A stretch of DNA of 64,000 bases from Duganella alba (GTDB lineage: Bacteria > Pseudomonadota > Gammaproteobacteria > Burkholderiales > Burkholderiaceae_D), in contig NZ_WKJN01000028.1 in assembly GCF_009674495.1 (NCBI RefSeq), positions 1-64,000 of the forward strand, given 5' to 3'. A program made the position numbers and the translations under genes. Positions 17,332-26,203 of this stretch are shown here, in pieces (the stretch's first letter is position 1; the number at the start of each line of letters is the position of its first letter). The notes beneath the pieces were generated by a model. The model was not told where the DNA came from, did not search any database, and saw only the letters and a list, made by a program, of their open reading frames with translations.

Positions 17332-20300
17332 ATGCCCGCCGACACCCAGGCACGTTCGCGTCGATTGCTGCAGAATCTGCTGTCGCCGCGCGTCCTGCCG
17401 GCGCTGGTGCTGACCGGCTGCCTGGGTGTCACCGCCGTGCTGTGGCACGGCGCCCTGGCCGACGCCGAACAGGATGCGCAGGCCGATTTCGACGGCCGCG
17501 TGCGTGAGCTGGTCAACAACCTCGATCAGCGCATGCAGACCTACGTGCAGGCGCTGTATGGCGTGCAGGGATTGTTCGCCAGTTCGCAGGATGTCGACCG
17601 CGAAGAATTCCGCACCTATCTCACCGGCCAGGATCTGAACCATCACTTCCCCGGCGTGCACGGCATCGGCTACATGAAGCTGATCGGCCCGCGCCAGCGC
17701 GAGGCGCATGAAGCGCTGGTGCGGCGCGACGGCTTTCCCGACTACCGCATCACGCCCGACGGCGAGCGCGATTGGTACGCGCCCATCGTCTACCTGGAGC
17801 CGTTCAACGACAACAACCGCCGCGCCTTTGGCTATGACACGGCGTCCGAGCCGCGCCGCCGCGCCGCGCTGGAGCAGGCGCGCGACTCCGGCCAGCCGGC
17901 CATGAGCGCCAAGATCCGGCTGGTGCAGGAGACCGGCGAGCCGGCGCAGTCGGGCTTCCTGGTGCTGCTGCCGCTGTTTAACCATGGACAGAAAGTCGAC
18001 ACGCTGGCGCAGCGCCGCGCCGCCATCAGCGGCTGGGTGTTTGCGCCGTTCCGCGTGGGCGACCTGATGGCGGGGCTGGGCGGCCCGCGCGCCGCCGCGC
18101 TGGATGTGGAAATCTACGACGGCGTCGCCATGACGCCGGAAAACCTGATGTACGACAGCTCGCCGCAGGTGCATGACACGTCGCGCACGACGCATCAGCA
18201 GGTCAGCGTCGCCAACCACCGCTGGACGCTGCGCATCGGCATGCTGCCCGGCCTTGGATCGCCACGCAGCGACAAGGCGCAGGTGATCGCCGTGCTGGGC
18301 GTGGCCTTGAGCGGCCTGCTGGCCTGCCTGACCTGGCTGCTGGCGCGCGGCCGCGTGCGTGCGCGCGCCAGCCTGGTGCGCAGTCGCGCGTTGACCGAAG
18401 AACTGAAGGAGGGCCAGGCCACGCTGATGGTGCTGGCCGACAGCGCGCAGCGCAGCCAGGCCATGTTGCGCAGCATTCTGGACTCCACCGTGGACGGCAT
18501 CCTGGTCGACAACCTGAAAGGCTCGGTGCTCAATTCCAACCGCCGCTTCCGCGAGTTGTGGAATGTGCCGGAATGCCTGGACTGGCAGAGCGACGGCGCG
18601 GTGCTGATCGCCCACATGTGCGCGCAGCTGCGCCATCCCGAATGCGGCCTGCAGCTGGACGAGCCGGGCCAGCTGACGCTGCCCGGCGTGCAGCGCGGCG
18701 CGCCGCTGGAGGAAGAGCACGAAGTGCTGCAACTGAAGGATGGCCGCGTGATCGAGAAGCACACGCGCGGCCTGCAACTGGGCAGCGAGCCGGCGCGCAT
18801 CTGGTCCTTCCGCGACATCACCGAGCGCACGCAGATCGAACAGCGCGAGCAGACCCGCCGCCACGTGCTGGAACTGCTGGCCACCGGCGCGCCGCTGCAA
18901 ACCATCCTGGAAAGCGTGGTGCTCGGCGTGGAGGCGGACAACGAGGATATGTTGTGCAGCATCCTGCTGCTCGACGAAAGCGGCGAGCATCTGCTGGTGG
19001 GCGCGGCGCCCAGCCTGCCGGCGTTCTACAACGCCGCCATCCACGGCATGCCGGCGCGCGAGGGCCTGGGCGCCTGCGGCCTGGCGGTGCAGACGCGCGG
19101 CCGCGTCATCGTCGAGGACATCCGCAGCGCGACCTCGTGGGGCGAGTACCGCGACCTGGCGTTGCAGGCGCGGCTTGGCTCGTGCTGGTCCGATCCGATC
19201 ATCAGCACCAGCGGCGCGGTATTGGGCACTTTCGCGATCTATCACCGCGAGGCGCGCCTGCCCAGCCTGGCCAATATCGTGCTGATCGAACAGGGCGCGC
19301 GGCTGGCCGGCATCGCCATCGAACAGGCGCAGGCGGCGATTGCGCTGCGCATCGGCGAGGCGCGCTTCCGCAGCCTGTACGACCATGCGCCGGTGGCGCT
19401 GTGGGAGCAGGACTGGTCGGCCGTGCGCGGCGCGCTGGCGGAACTGGAATTGTCCGGCATCGAGGATCTGCCGGCCTATCTGCAAGCCAATCCGAGCCAG
19501 CTGCGGCGGATGGCGTCGCTGGTGCGGATTCTGGACGTCAACGCCGCCGCGCTGGAGCAGGTGGCGGCGCCGCCGGGCCGCAAGGATATCGGCGCGCTGA
19601 CGCTGGCGCAGAATTTCGACAGCACCGCCATGCCGAATTTCGCGCGCGCGCTGGCGGCGCTGGCGCAGGGCCAGCACTTCTTCGCCGGCGAGGGCAGCTT
19701 CGAACGGCTGGACGGGGTGGCGCGCCTGAACGAGCTGACGCTGCTGGTGATGCCGGGCCATACGCACAGCCTGGATTTCGTCATCGTCTCGACGCTCGAC
19801 ATCACCGAACGGCGCCGCATGGACGACGAGCTGCGCGTGCTGGCCACCACCGATTTCCTCACCGGCCTGCCGAACCGGCGCGAGTTCATGGGCCGGTTGC
19901 AGGAAGAGGAGGGCCGCTTGCAGCGCGACATCGGTGGCGGCGCGGCGGTGCTGCTGCTGGACATCGACCACTTCAAGCGCATCAACGATGAACACGGCCA
20001 CGCGGCCGGCGACGCCGTGCTGCGCCAGCTGGCCGACCTGATGCGCGACAGCCAGCGCAAGATCGACATGCTGGGCCGCATCGGCGGCGAGGAGTTTGCG
20101 ATTCTGTTGCCGGGAACGGATCTGGATGCGGCGGCGGTGTTTGCCGAGCGCTTGCGCCAGCGGGTGGAGCAGACGCCGATGCAGCTCGATGGCGGCGTGG
20201 TGCTGAAGATCACCGTCAGCATCGGCATCGCGGCCATGGGCGGCAGGACGCCGGGGGGCGATCCGGCCCTGATCCGTGCCGATCAGGCCTTGTACTGCGC

Positions 20301-20385
20301 CAAGCGTGGCGGGCGCAACCGGGTGGAACTGATGGATGTCGAGGCGGACCGGCCGGGACATCAGGTCCCGGCCGCTTCCGGTTGA
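17332..20385 (+). CDS. CHASE-PAS-GAF-GGDEF diguanylate cyclase
   Basis: A 1,017-residue membrane-bound signalling protein. It has a first membrane segment near 20-40, a periplasmic CHASE domain (about 75-290, including HHFPGVHGIGYM), a second membrane segment near 317-340, a PAS domain (about 375-500), a GAF domain (about 515-665), a second PAS-like part, and a C-terminal GGDEF domain. The active site is intact (GGEEF, 918-922), with an RxxD inhibitory site (R909, D912) exactly five residues before it, so it should make c-di-GMP with product feedback. It begins immediately after the queC stop; GAGGTG within the queC end can serve as ribosome binding site. The ligand of CHASE is unknown. Confidence 0.92.
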   Translation: MPADTQARSRRLLQNLLSPRVLPALVLTGCLGVTAVLWHGALADAEQDAQADFDGRVRELVNNLDQRMQTYVQALYGVQGLFASSQDVDREEFRTYLTGQDLNHHFPGVHGIGYMKLIGPRQREAHEALVRRDGFPDYRITPDGERDWYAPIVYLEPFNDNNRRAFGYDTASEPRRRAALEQARDSGQPAMSAKIRLVQETGEPAQSGFLVLLPLFNHGQKVDTLAQRRAAISGWVFAPFRVGDLMAGLGGPRAAALDVEIYDGVAMTPENLMYDSSPQVHDTSRTTHQQVSVANHRWTLRIGMLPGLGSPRSDKAQVIAVLGVALSGLLACLTWLLARGRVRARASLVRSRALTEELKEGQATLMVLADSAQRSQAMLRSILDSTVDGILVDNLKGSVLNSNRRFRELWNVPECLDWQSDGAVLIAHMCAQLRHPECGLQLDEPGQLTLPGVQRGAPLEEEHEVLQLKDGRVIEKHTRGLQLGSEPARIWSFRDITERTQIEQREQTRRHVLELLATGAPLQTILESVVLGVEADNEDMLCSILLLDESGEHLLVGAAPSLPAFYNAAIHGMPAREGLGACGLAVQTRGRVIVEDIRSATSWGEYRDLALQARLGSCWSDPIISTSGAVLGTFAIYHREARLPSLANIVLIEQGARLAGIAIEQAQAAIALRIGEARFRSLYDHAPVALWEQDWSAVRGALAELELSGIEDLPAYLQANPSQLRRMASLVRILDVNAAALEQVAAPPGRKDIGALTLAQNFDSTAMPNFARALAALAQGQHFFAGEGSFERLDGVARLNELTLLVMPGHTHSLDFVIVSTLDITERRRMDDELRVLATTDFLTGLPNRREFMGRLQEEEGRLQRDIGGGAAVLLLDIDHFKRINDEHGHAAGDAVLRQLADLMRDSQRKIDMLGRIGGEEFAILLPGTDLDAAAVFAERLRQRVEQTPMQLDGGVVLKITVSIGIAAMGGRTPGGDPALIRADQALYCAKRGGRNRVELMDVEADRPGHQVPAASG
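20350..20374. repeat. GC-rich inverted repeat at the end of the diguanylate cyclase gene
   Basis: CGGCCGGGAC (20350-20359) and GTCCCGGCCG (20365-20374) form a perfect 10-bp stem with a 5-base loop, within the last codons of the diguanylate cyclase gene and 15 bases before the convergent gene end. No T-tract follows, so it is at best an atypical bidirectional terminator. Confidence 0.45.
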
Positions 20386-20388
20386 AAC

Positions 20389-20781
20389 TTACACAGGCTG
20401 TTGCAGGGTCGCTTGCAGGCGTTGCTTGCGTGGTCGGCTGACGAAGATCCAGTACAGGCCGATCGGGATCAGCAGCGGCAGCAGCAGGGGCGAGACGCAG
20501 GCCATCACGATCACCGCCGCCAGCGCCACACCGGCCACCGCCAGGATGCCGAGGCCGGCAAACAGCAGGCACAGAAAGACCGCCACGCAGGTCATGATCA
20601 GGCCGGCGAGCAGGATGCCGGCGCCGCCGAAGAAGACACTCATGACCGCGCCCACAGGGCCGTCGAATTCATCGCCGTCGATGTTCACATGCATGCCGTC
20701 GCCAAAGATCGATTGGCAGGCGGCAATTGCCAGCAGGAAGATCACGGCGGCGAAGATCAGTTTTTTAGCGTTGGTGTTCAT
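20389..20781 (-). CDS. Small membrane protein, unknown function
   Basis: A 130-residue protein from ATG 20781 (MNTNAKKLIFAAVIFLLAIAAC...), with AAAGAGGTAACGCC as its ribosome binding region; a longer frame from 20850 has no such signal. It has an N-terminal hydrophobic segment, a short polar stretch (DGMHVNIDGDEFDGP) and two or three further hydrophobic segments between residues 50 and 110, ending in a basic SRPRKQR tail. This suggests an inner-membrane protein with a cytosolic C-terminus. The Cys in IAAC could mark a lipobox, but the following residues do not resemble a mature lipoprotein. I do not recognise the family. Confidence 0.7.
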   Translation of the reverse strand: MNTNAKKLIFAAVIFLLAIAACQSIFGDGMHVNIDGDEFDGPVGAVMSVFFGGAGILLAGLIMTCVAVFLCLLFAGLGILAVAGVALAAVIVMACVSPLLLPLLIPIGLYWIFVSRPRKQRLQATLQQPV

Positions 20782-20936
20782 GGCGTTACCTCTTTTGATG
20801 TTGTTCGATGCCGTTTGGCATGGTTGAACTGTAGCGATGCGCGCCGTCATCGGCCATCGGATTGCGACGGACCGCCGGATTTGCGGGATGGAACGCGAGG
20901 CAGCGACGACGAACCGTGCGGCGGGCGGATTAGACC

Positions 20937-20964
20937 TTGATTTAAAGATATGTTGGTCTACACT
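20937..20964 (+). promoter_or_regulatory. Possible sigma-70 promoter
   Basis: TTGATT (20937-20942) and TACACT (20959-20964) are 16 bases apart, in an AT-richer patch upstream of the Pro-rich small gene starting at 20999. Each box matches consensus at four of six positions. Transcription would start near 20971, just before the GGAGG ribosome binding site. Confidence 0.35.
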
Positions 20965-20998
20965 GATACTCTCTCACTTGCATATGGAGGGCATCAAC

Positions 20999-21241
20999 AT
21001 GGCTTGGCTAGCAATGAGCGAGGGGCAATCGATTCCCTCGACCCGCATGTGTAACCGGCGCCAGCGCAGCGCCCAGCGCCTGACTGGCGGCGGCCCGAAA
21101 GGCCCGCCCTCGGCGCCGCCCACAATACCGCCGATCATCATTACGCCGTTCACCTACCAGATGCCGGAGCCGGCCATCGACCCGCGCGTCACGCCGCTGA
21201 AACCGCCGATCACCGAGCGGGCGCCCTGCATGACCTGCTGA
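20999..21241 (+). CDS. Small Pro-rich protein (80 aa)
   Basis: From ATG 20999, preceded by GGAGG at 20986-20990 with an 8-base gap, an 80-residue protein rich in Pro, Ile and Arg. It contains no membrane segment or signal peptide; the middle (GPPSAPPTIPPIIITPF) suggests an extended, disordered chain, and it ends in CMTC. A candidate promoter lies directly upstream and a strong hairpin terminator directly downstream, so it appears to be a stand-alone transcription unit. I do not recognise a family. Confidence 0.6.
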   Translation: MAWLAMSEGQSIPSTRMCNRRQRSAQRLTGGGPKGPPSAPPTIPPIIITPFTYQMPEPAIDPRVTPLKPPITERAPCMTC

Positions 21242-21265
21242 GGCTGTTCACCACTATCAATAAGC

Positions 21266-21306
21266 TGCCACTGCAGACTTGAGTCTGCAGTGGCATTGTC
21301 TGTTTT
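21266..21306 (+). terminator. Intrinsic terminator
   Basis: TGCCACTGCAGACT (21266-21279) pairs perfectly with AGTCTGCAGTGGCA (21282-21295) to give a 14-bp stem, followed by TTGTCTGTTTT. It lies 25 bases after the stop of the Pro-rich gene and before the AT-richer DUF6978/DUF1828 pair. Confidence 0.8.
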
Positions 21307-21322
21307 CTGCTCACGTGTGCTC

Positions 21323-21784
21323 ATGAACGACATTCCCGAATCAGAAGCACGAGGGTTGTTAAGCAGGCGGACATTTTGCGAGATGGATGGTGATTGGATT
21401 CCGGAAAAAATACAGCCCGGTACTTTTACGATCTCAGCTGGCCTGACCGACGAAGATGGTGTTGGCACTATGATGCAGGTCAAATTGTTCTTCCGTCGAA
21501 GCTATAAAACCGGTATGGTGAACTATGTGTTCAGTGTCTTTAAGCGCACACCCTACAGTCTTGAGCGGGTGTATCAGTTAGACATCAGGCAGTGTAGAAA
21601 GCGGATCAAAAACCGGCATGACCTTTCACATGAGCACATTGGTAAGCTTCGGCTGACTGGCGCCCCAGAGTGGGCGCAATGGCAGTTTGAAGATATATTG
21701 GAATATTTTTCTAACGCGACGAATGTTGTGTTTTCGGTTGGGCCGGTTTATCCGGAGCATTTTGAGCTCAGGGGCGAGAGATGA
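21323..21784 (+). CDS. DUF6978-like protein
   Basis: A 153-residue protein from ATG 21323 (MNDIPESEARGLLSRR). The middle is a beta-rich region (FTISAGLTDEDGVGTMMQVKLFFRRS) followed by a block of basic residues and histidines (KRIKNRHDLSHEHIGKL), which looks like the DUF6978 family as I remember it; the assignment is from memory of the pattern. The stop overlaps the next gene start (ATGA at 21781-21784), so the two are co-translated. Base composition is visibly AT-richer than the flanking genes, suggesting horizontal acquisition. No signal peptide or membrane segment. Function unknown. Confidence 0.6.
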   Translation: MNDIPESEARGLLSRRTFCEMDGDWIPEKIQPGTFTISAGLTDEDGVGTMMQVKLFFRRSYKTGMVNYVFSVFKRTPYSLERVYQLDIRQCRKRIKNRHDLSHEHIGKLRLTGAPEWAQWQFEDILEYFSNATNVVFSVGPVYPEHFELRGER

Positions 21785-22530
21785 TCTGCAATCGAATGTC
21801 AGAAATTTTAGGCTTTGCTTGTCATCCGCTGACGGATGATGGTCTCATTGCCATGGTGGATACACCCTTCAGATACCCGGATGGCGACGAACTGCCTGTT
21901 TTCATAGAAAAGCTTGGTCCGCAAATTCGTTTTTTCGATGACGGGGGCGGATTGCTGCATTTGTTAAGGCGCGGCGTTTCACTGGACGACCATAGGAAGA
22001 CGAAATTCGTTAAAAATATCGCGGAACCCCATCATGTCACTTTAAATGATTCGGGTGAATTGGAAATCTGGTCTACGGAGGAAGGCGCACCGGCCGCCTT
22101 TGCCAATTACGTTTCTGCGATGCTAGGCCTGTCGAAATGGGAATCGGAGCAGGTGGGGGTATCCACGGACCTGTCGCTTTTCCTGGACGAGGTTGAAGTA
22201 TGTTTGCGCGCGTGGAAACCCAAGTCTGTCATTAGCGACAGCCCTGAATACAAGGGGATATCGGGACACGTCTACAAGCTGCACTTTAGCCTGGATGACG
22301 GCGCAGTGCTGGCAGTAAATCCTCGCCATGCCTCAGTCAGTTCTGCCGCAAAAAAGTTGCTGGATATTCGTGCTGTTGACCAATACAAAGGACTCCAAAT
22401 TATTGTGGTGATGGATGATCGCCACGACAAGCAATCCGCCAGGAATGAGGCGCGAGTACTTGATGTGGTAGGGAGCGTAATAATGATGAGCGTCCTGGAG
22501 CGCCAAGCTGGCGTCATTCGATTGCCATAG
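21781..22530 (+). CDS. DUF1828 domain-containing protein
   Basis: A 249-residue soluble protein. The N-terminal ~100 residues (DTPFRYPDGDELPVFIEKLG, then IRFFDDGGGLLHLL) match the DUF1828 pattern; the C-terminal half (DUF1829-like region, LHFSLDDGAVLAVNPRH) is alpha/beta. It is coupled to the preceding gene by an ATGA overlap, and AGGGGCGAG precedes the start. Genes of this family are, to my knowledge, scattered among accessory regions, phages and plasmids, and their activity is not established. The pair looks like a two-gene accessory module inserted between house-keeping-like genes. Confidence 0.7.
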   Translation: MICNRMSEILGFACHPLTDDGLIAMVDTPFRYPDGDELPVFIEKLGPQIRFFDDGGGLLHLLRRGVSLDDHRKTKFVKNIAEPHHVTLNDSGELEIWSTEEGAPAAFANYVSAMLGLSKWESEQVGVSTDLSLFLDEVEVCLRAWKPKSVISDSPEYKGISGHVYKLHFSLDDGAVLAVNPRHASVSSAAKKLLDIRAVDQYKGLQIIVVMDDRHDKQSARNEARVLDVVGSVIMMSVLERQAGVIRLP

Positions 22531-22547
22531 CAGAGACGCTCATACTA

Positions 22548-23180
22548 TCAGCGGCGACTGCGGCGCGCCATGGCGCCCACCAGGCCCAGGCCGGCCAGCA
22601 GCAGGGCGTAGCTGGCCGGCTCCGGCACGACGGCGATGTAGGAGTGGTTGTCGGACTCGAAGGCGTCCTGGTTGGCGGAGAACGTCACCTTGGTGATGGC
22701 GGTGTCGGAGAAGAAGTTCATGTAGAAGCCGACGCTCTGGTTGCCGTCGCTGGCATGGCCGGCGGCGGCGGCCATCTGCGTGCCGTTGACGCTCAGCACC
22801 GGCGTGGCGCCGCTGTACAGCGTGACGATGTTGTACTCGTCAGGCGAGCCCATGTAGAAACCAAAATAGCTGACGCCGTAGCCGGCAAAGCTCACGCTGG
22901 AGGACGACGGCTGGCCGTGGGTGGCGCCCACCGAGAAGAAGCCGGTCGGATCGCCCGGCGGCTGGGCGGCGTAGCCCGAGTTGCCGGGATGCGGGATCAG
23001 CGCATTGATGTTGTCGTAGGTGGCAAAGCCGGTCGGCAACAGCCCGGAGTCGAAATTGACGGTGGCGGTGACGGATTGCATCGAGTTCTGCCCGGTGGTG
23101 GCGGTGTAGATCACGGTGGCGCTGGCGCCGGCGGTTGCGCCGGCCAGGCCAAGGCCCAGCAGGAATTTGGCGATACGCAT
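22548..23180 (-). CDS. PEP-CTERM sorting domain-containing protein
   Basis: A 210-residue secreted protein with a Sec signal peptide (MRIAKFLLGLGLAGATAGASA) and a classic C-terminal PEP-CTERM tripartite signal: VPEPASY, a hydrophobic helix, then the basic MARRSRR tail. The signal is recognised by exosortase for export to the cell surface, typically with exopolysaccharide. The body is beta-rich and Ser/Gly/Asn-rich with no identified catalytic motif. A perfect TATAAT lies at 23204-23209 on the minus strand upstream, with only a weak -35. The exosortase itself is outside the window. Confidence 0.9.
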   Translation of the reverse strand: MRIAKFLLGLGLAGATAGASATVIYTATTGQNSMQSVTATVNFDSGLLPTGFATYDNINALIPHPGNSGYAAQPPGDPTGFFSVGATHGQPSSSSVSFAGYGVSYFGFYMGSPDEYNIVTLYSGATPVLSVNGTQMAAAAGHASDGNQSVGFYMNFFSDTAITKVTFSANQDAFESDNHSYIAVVPEPASYALLLAGLGLVGAMARRSRR

Positions 23181-23400
23181 GAACGTTCTCCCGTTTTTTA
23201 TTAATTATAGGAACTCTGTGATTCAAAATTAATAATAGTAATGGCGTCTTTGCAATACCAATTGAGATTTAGAACGTTTCGTCGGTAAGTGTGACTTTTC
23301 ACCGAAATCTGTGTCCGGCCGGGGCGATTGCGGTATGCCTATTGTTGTTACGCGGCGCGGCGCTTATCATTCAGCCCCGTCTCTTTTTCGCCCAAACACC

Positions 23401-23889
23401 ATGAGTACAGACTTCCCCGATTCCGACGACGATGCCCCGGTGCAAGAAGACCGCTTGTGGCAAGGCAACGGCTGGACCGCGCGCGTGATCAACAACGATG
23501 ACGACGACGGCTGGGCGGTGGCCATGATCAAGGATGGCGAGCCGGAACCGGCGCTGGTCGGTCCGTGGACCATGGGCCGCGACAAGAAAAATCCCAAGCC
23601 GCTGGACGTCAACGCCTTCAATACGCTGGTCAAGACCGCCAACGAAGTGATCCGCCGCCACGAGCAGCAACTGCACGCGCAGCTGCACAAGAACGTGTTC
23701 GTCAGCACCGATGACGGCCAGCTCAAAGTCTGCCTGGACATTACGCCGGACGAAGACGATCCTTACGCCACGCTGACCGCCTTCGACCAGTACGGCGAGG
23801 AACTGGCGCGCGTGCGCGTGGCGCCAACCTTCAAGCTCAGCGTTGCCAGCGCATCGGCGTGGATCGAAAACGGCTATAAAAAGCCGTAA
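23401..23889 (+). CDS. Conserved hypothetical protein (162 aa)
   Basis: From ATG 23401 a 162-residue acidic protein (MSTDFPDSDDDAPVQ). It has an alternating beta-strand region (WTARVINNDDDDGWAVAMI), a helical stretch (TLVKTANEVIRRHEQQLHAQLH) and a second strand-rich half. The extension to 23311 is rejected because it runs through an intergenic-looking stretch. No signal peptide or membrane segment. I do not recognise a named domain. It is 78 bases upstream of the histidine kinase gene. Confidence 0.72.
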   Translation: MSTDFPDSDDDAPVQEDRLWQGNGWTARVINNDDDDGWAVAMIKDGEPEPALVGPWTMGRDKKNPKPLDVNAFNTLVKTANEVIRRHEQQLHAQLHKNVFVSTDDGQLKVCLDITPDEDDPYATLTAFDQYGEELARVRVAPTFKLSVASASAWIENGYKKP

Positions 23890-23967
23890 TCGTCCCGATG
23901 GCGCTGGCCCGGCGCAGGCAGTCCTGCTAGTATTTCCTATGTGCATGTGCCCAACATAGGAAAACTG

Positions 23968-25911
23968 ATGGAAAGTCGCCTTACCCGGCTGGAAGCCGTT
24001 CAAACCGTGCTGCTCGAAATCGGGCAGAAATCTAGCAGCTGCACCGACATCAGCGAATTCCTTCAGGCCGTGCATGCGGCGCTGGGCCGCATCATGTACG
24101 CGGCCAACTTCTTCGTCGCGCTCAGCGACCACGAACGGCCGGCCAACATGGTGCGCTTCGTCTACTTTGTCGACGAGGTCGACGAACCGCCCAGCCGCGA
24201 GGAACTGTTTGAACTGGTGCCGGGCGAATCGCCGACGGCGGCGGTGATCCTGAGCCGCGAGGCGATCGTCATGACGGCGGCCGAGCACGTCTCCAAGCGC
24301 GAGGACAACGCCGGCTTCGGCATCGGCACCATCGCCGAACACTGGATGGGCAGCCCGCTGCTGGACCAGAATCACCAGGTGCTGGGGGCGGTGGTGATCC
24401 AGAGCTACGACAAGGAACACACCTTCAGCGAGGAAGACCAGGCGCTGTTCCAGCTGATCTCGCACCACGTGTCGAGCGCGCTGCAGGGCCTGCAGAGCAT
24501 GGACCGGCTGGAACGCGCGGTGCAGGAACGCACGGTGCAACTGCAGCACGAAGTGGCCGAGCGCAGCCGCGCGGAAAACATCCAGCGCGCGCTGTACGAG
24601 CTGGCCAACCTGTCGGCCACCACCACCGGCGGCAACCGCCTCAACCACGAGCTGCACGAAATCATCAGCAAGCTGGTGCCGGCCAAGAATTTCCTGATGG
24701 CGCTGTATCACCCGGACACGCAGGAAATCAGCATCCCGTATTTTGTCGACGAGAAGGACGAGCACGCGCCGGTCAAGCGCTTCGACTACGGCGTTGGCAT
24801 GTCCTCGTACATCTTGCAGCGCAAGCAGGCGATGCTGCTGGACCGCGTGGGCTTTCAGGCGCTGATCGACAGCGGCGAGATGGAACACCCGCTGGGCAAC
24901 GTCGAAATCTCCAGCTGGATGGGGGCGCCGATGCTGCTGGGCGACCAGGCGTATGGCGTCATCATCGTCCAGAGCTACGACCAGCAGGTGCAGTACAGCC
25001 AGGCCGATCTGGACATCCTGGCCTTCATGGCCAGCCATGTCGCGGTGGCGATCGCCCGCATGCAGGCCGACCGCCAGATCCGTCACGCCAAGGACACGCT
25101 GGAGCAGCAGAACGCCGCGCTGGAAAGCGCGCTGACGTCGCTGAAGGACGCGCAGGGCGAACTGGTGCGGCAGGAGAAGCTGGCCTCGCTGGGCCGGCTG
25201 GTGGCCGGCGTGGCGCACGAAATCAACACGCCATTGGGCATCTGCGTCACCGCCACCAGCCACCTGGTGGAAGAGCTGAAGCTGACGCGCGAAGACCTGG
25301 CCAACGGCGCGCTGGATGAGGACGGCCTGAACCAGTTCTTCGAGATCATCGACCAGTCGCTGAAGATCATGACCACCAACACGCAGCGGGCGGCGGCGCT
25401 GGTGCGCAGCTTCAAGCAGGTGGCGGTGGACCAGTCGTCGGACGATATCCGCAGCTTCAACCTGCGCAAATACCTGGACGAAGTGCTGCTGTCGCTGCAG
25501 CCCAAGCTGAAGGGCAAGCCGATCCAGATCGAGATCGATTGCGACGAGCAGATCAACATGGCCAGCTTCCCCGGCGCGATCTCGCAGATCGTCACCAACA
25601 TGGTGGTCAACTCGCTGGTGCACGGTTTCGAGGAAGGGCAGCCAGGCAAGATCAAAATCACCGGCAAGGTCGAAGGCGAAAACGTCGAATTCGAATACAG
25701 CGACGACGGCATCGGCATGGACAGCGCCACGCTGGGGCAGCTGTTCGATCCCTTCTTCACCACCAAACGCGGCTCCGGCGGCAGCGGCCTTGGCGCGCAC
25801 ATCCTGTACAACCTGGTGACCGGCGCGCTGGGCGGCACCGTCAAGGTGGTCAGCGCGCCAGGCATGGGGTTGCACTACAAGCTGCGCTTTCCCAAGGTCA
25901 AACGTAAGTAG
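23968..25911 (+). CDS. GAF-GAF sensor histidine kinase
   Basis: A 647-residue cytosolic kinase with no membrane segments: two GAF domains (about 10-165 and 215-370), a coiled coil, a phosphoacceptor region with His417 in GVAHEINTPLG, and a C-terminal HATPase domain (N box NMVVNSLVHG, G1 DDGIGM, a TTK element and G2 GSGLG). The two GAF domains resemble each other (each has a YFVDE(K/V)DE-type block), consistent with duplication. The start is ATG 23968 with AGGA 6 bases before it; a GTG at 23941 lacks this. No response regulator is adjacent, so its partner is unknown. An imperfect hairpin (ACGTAAG / CTTACGT, 25902-25918) spans the stop codon. Confidence 0.9.
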   Translation: MESRLTRLEAVQTVLLEIGQKSSSCTDISEFLQAVHAALGRIMYAANFFVALSDHERPANMVRFVYFVDEVDEPPSREELFELVPGESPTAAVILSREAIVMTAAEHVSKREDNAGFGIGTIAEHWMGSPLLDQNHQVLGAVVIQSYDKEHTFSEEDQALFQLISHHVSSALQGLQSMDRLERAVQERTVQLQHEVAERSRAENIQRALYELANLSATTTGGNRLNHELHEIISKLVPAKNFLMALYHPDTQEISIPYFVDEKDEHAPVKRFDYGVGMSSYILQRKQAMLLDRVGFQALIDSGEMEHPLGNVEISSWMGAPMLLGDQAYGVIIVQSYDQQVQYSQADLDILAFMASHVAVAIARMQADRQIRHAKDTLEQQNAALESALTSLKDAQGELVRQEKLASLGRLVAGVAHEINTPLGICVTATSHLVEELKLTREDLANGALDEDGLNQFFEIIDQSLKIMTTNTQRAAALVRSFKQVAVDQSSDDIRSFNLRKYLDEVLLSLQPKLKGKPIQIEIDCDEQINMASFPGAISQIVTNMVVNSLVHGFEEGQPGKIKITGKVEGENVEFEYSDDGIGMDSATLGQLFDPFFTTKRGSGGSGLGAHILYNLVTGALGGTVKVVSAPGMGLHYKLRFPKVKRK

Positions 25912-26011
25912 CTTACGTGACAAAGTGTGAACATTCCCATTAGGCAAGGTGCTACGCTATGCACCTTGGCTGAGTTCGATCATCAGCATTGAACGCAATC
26001 GGAAAAAGCGC

Positions 26012-26203
26012 ATGGCTGACAAAAATAGTCCTCTTGCGGTGATACGCCAGCATGTCTGGAAGGCAGCACCTGGTGCGGGAATTATTCTTGCCGGCCACTG
26101 GTATCGGTATCGCCACCTGGATCAAATGGATGCACTGTTTGCCGCTATCGTGTTCATTTCCTATTTGGCGCTGGCGTCTTGGTTAGCTTGGCATGAACAG
26201 TAG
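26012..26203 (+). CDS. Small membrane protein (63 aa)
   Basis: A 63-residue protein from ATG 26012 (MADKNSPLAVIRQHVW), preceded by GGAAAA. It has two short hydrophobic segments (PGAGIILAGHWYRY and ALFAAIVFISYLALASWLAW), so it is probably inserted in the inner membrane. It overlaps the next gene by 11 bases. This is the first gene of an AT-richer accessory patch (26.0-29.0 kb). I do not recognise a family. Confidence 0.5.
   Translation: MADKNSPLAVIRQHVWKAAPGAGIILAGHWYRYRHLDQMDALFAAIVFISYLALASWLAWHEQ

Noticed and set aside
16555..20361. 1,268-codon open frame on the minus strand
   Set aside because: It mirrors the diguanylate cyclase and queC genes, whose products have clear domains; the antisense product is an Arg/His/Gln/Ala-rich chain typical of high-GC shadow frames.
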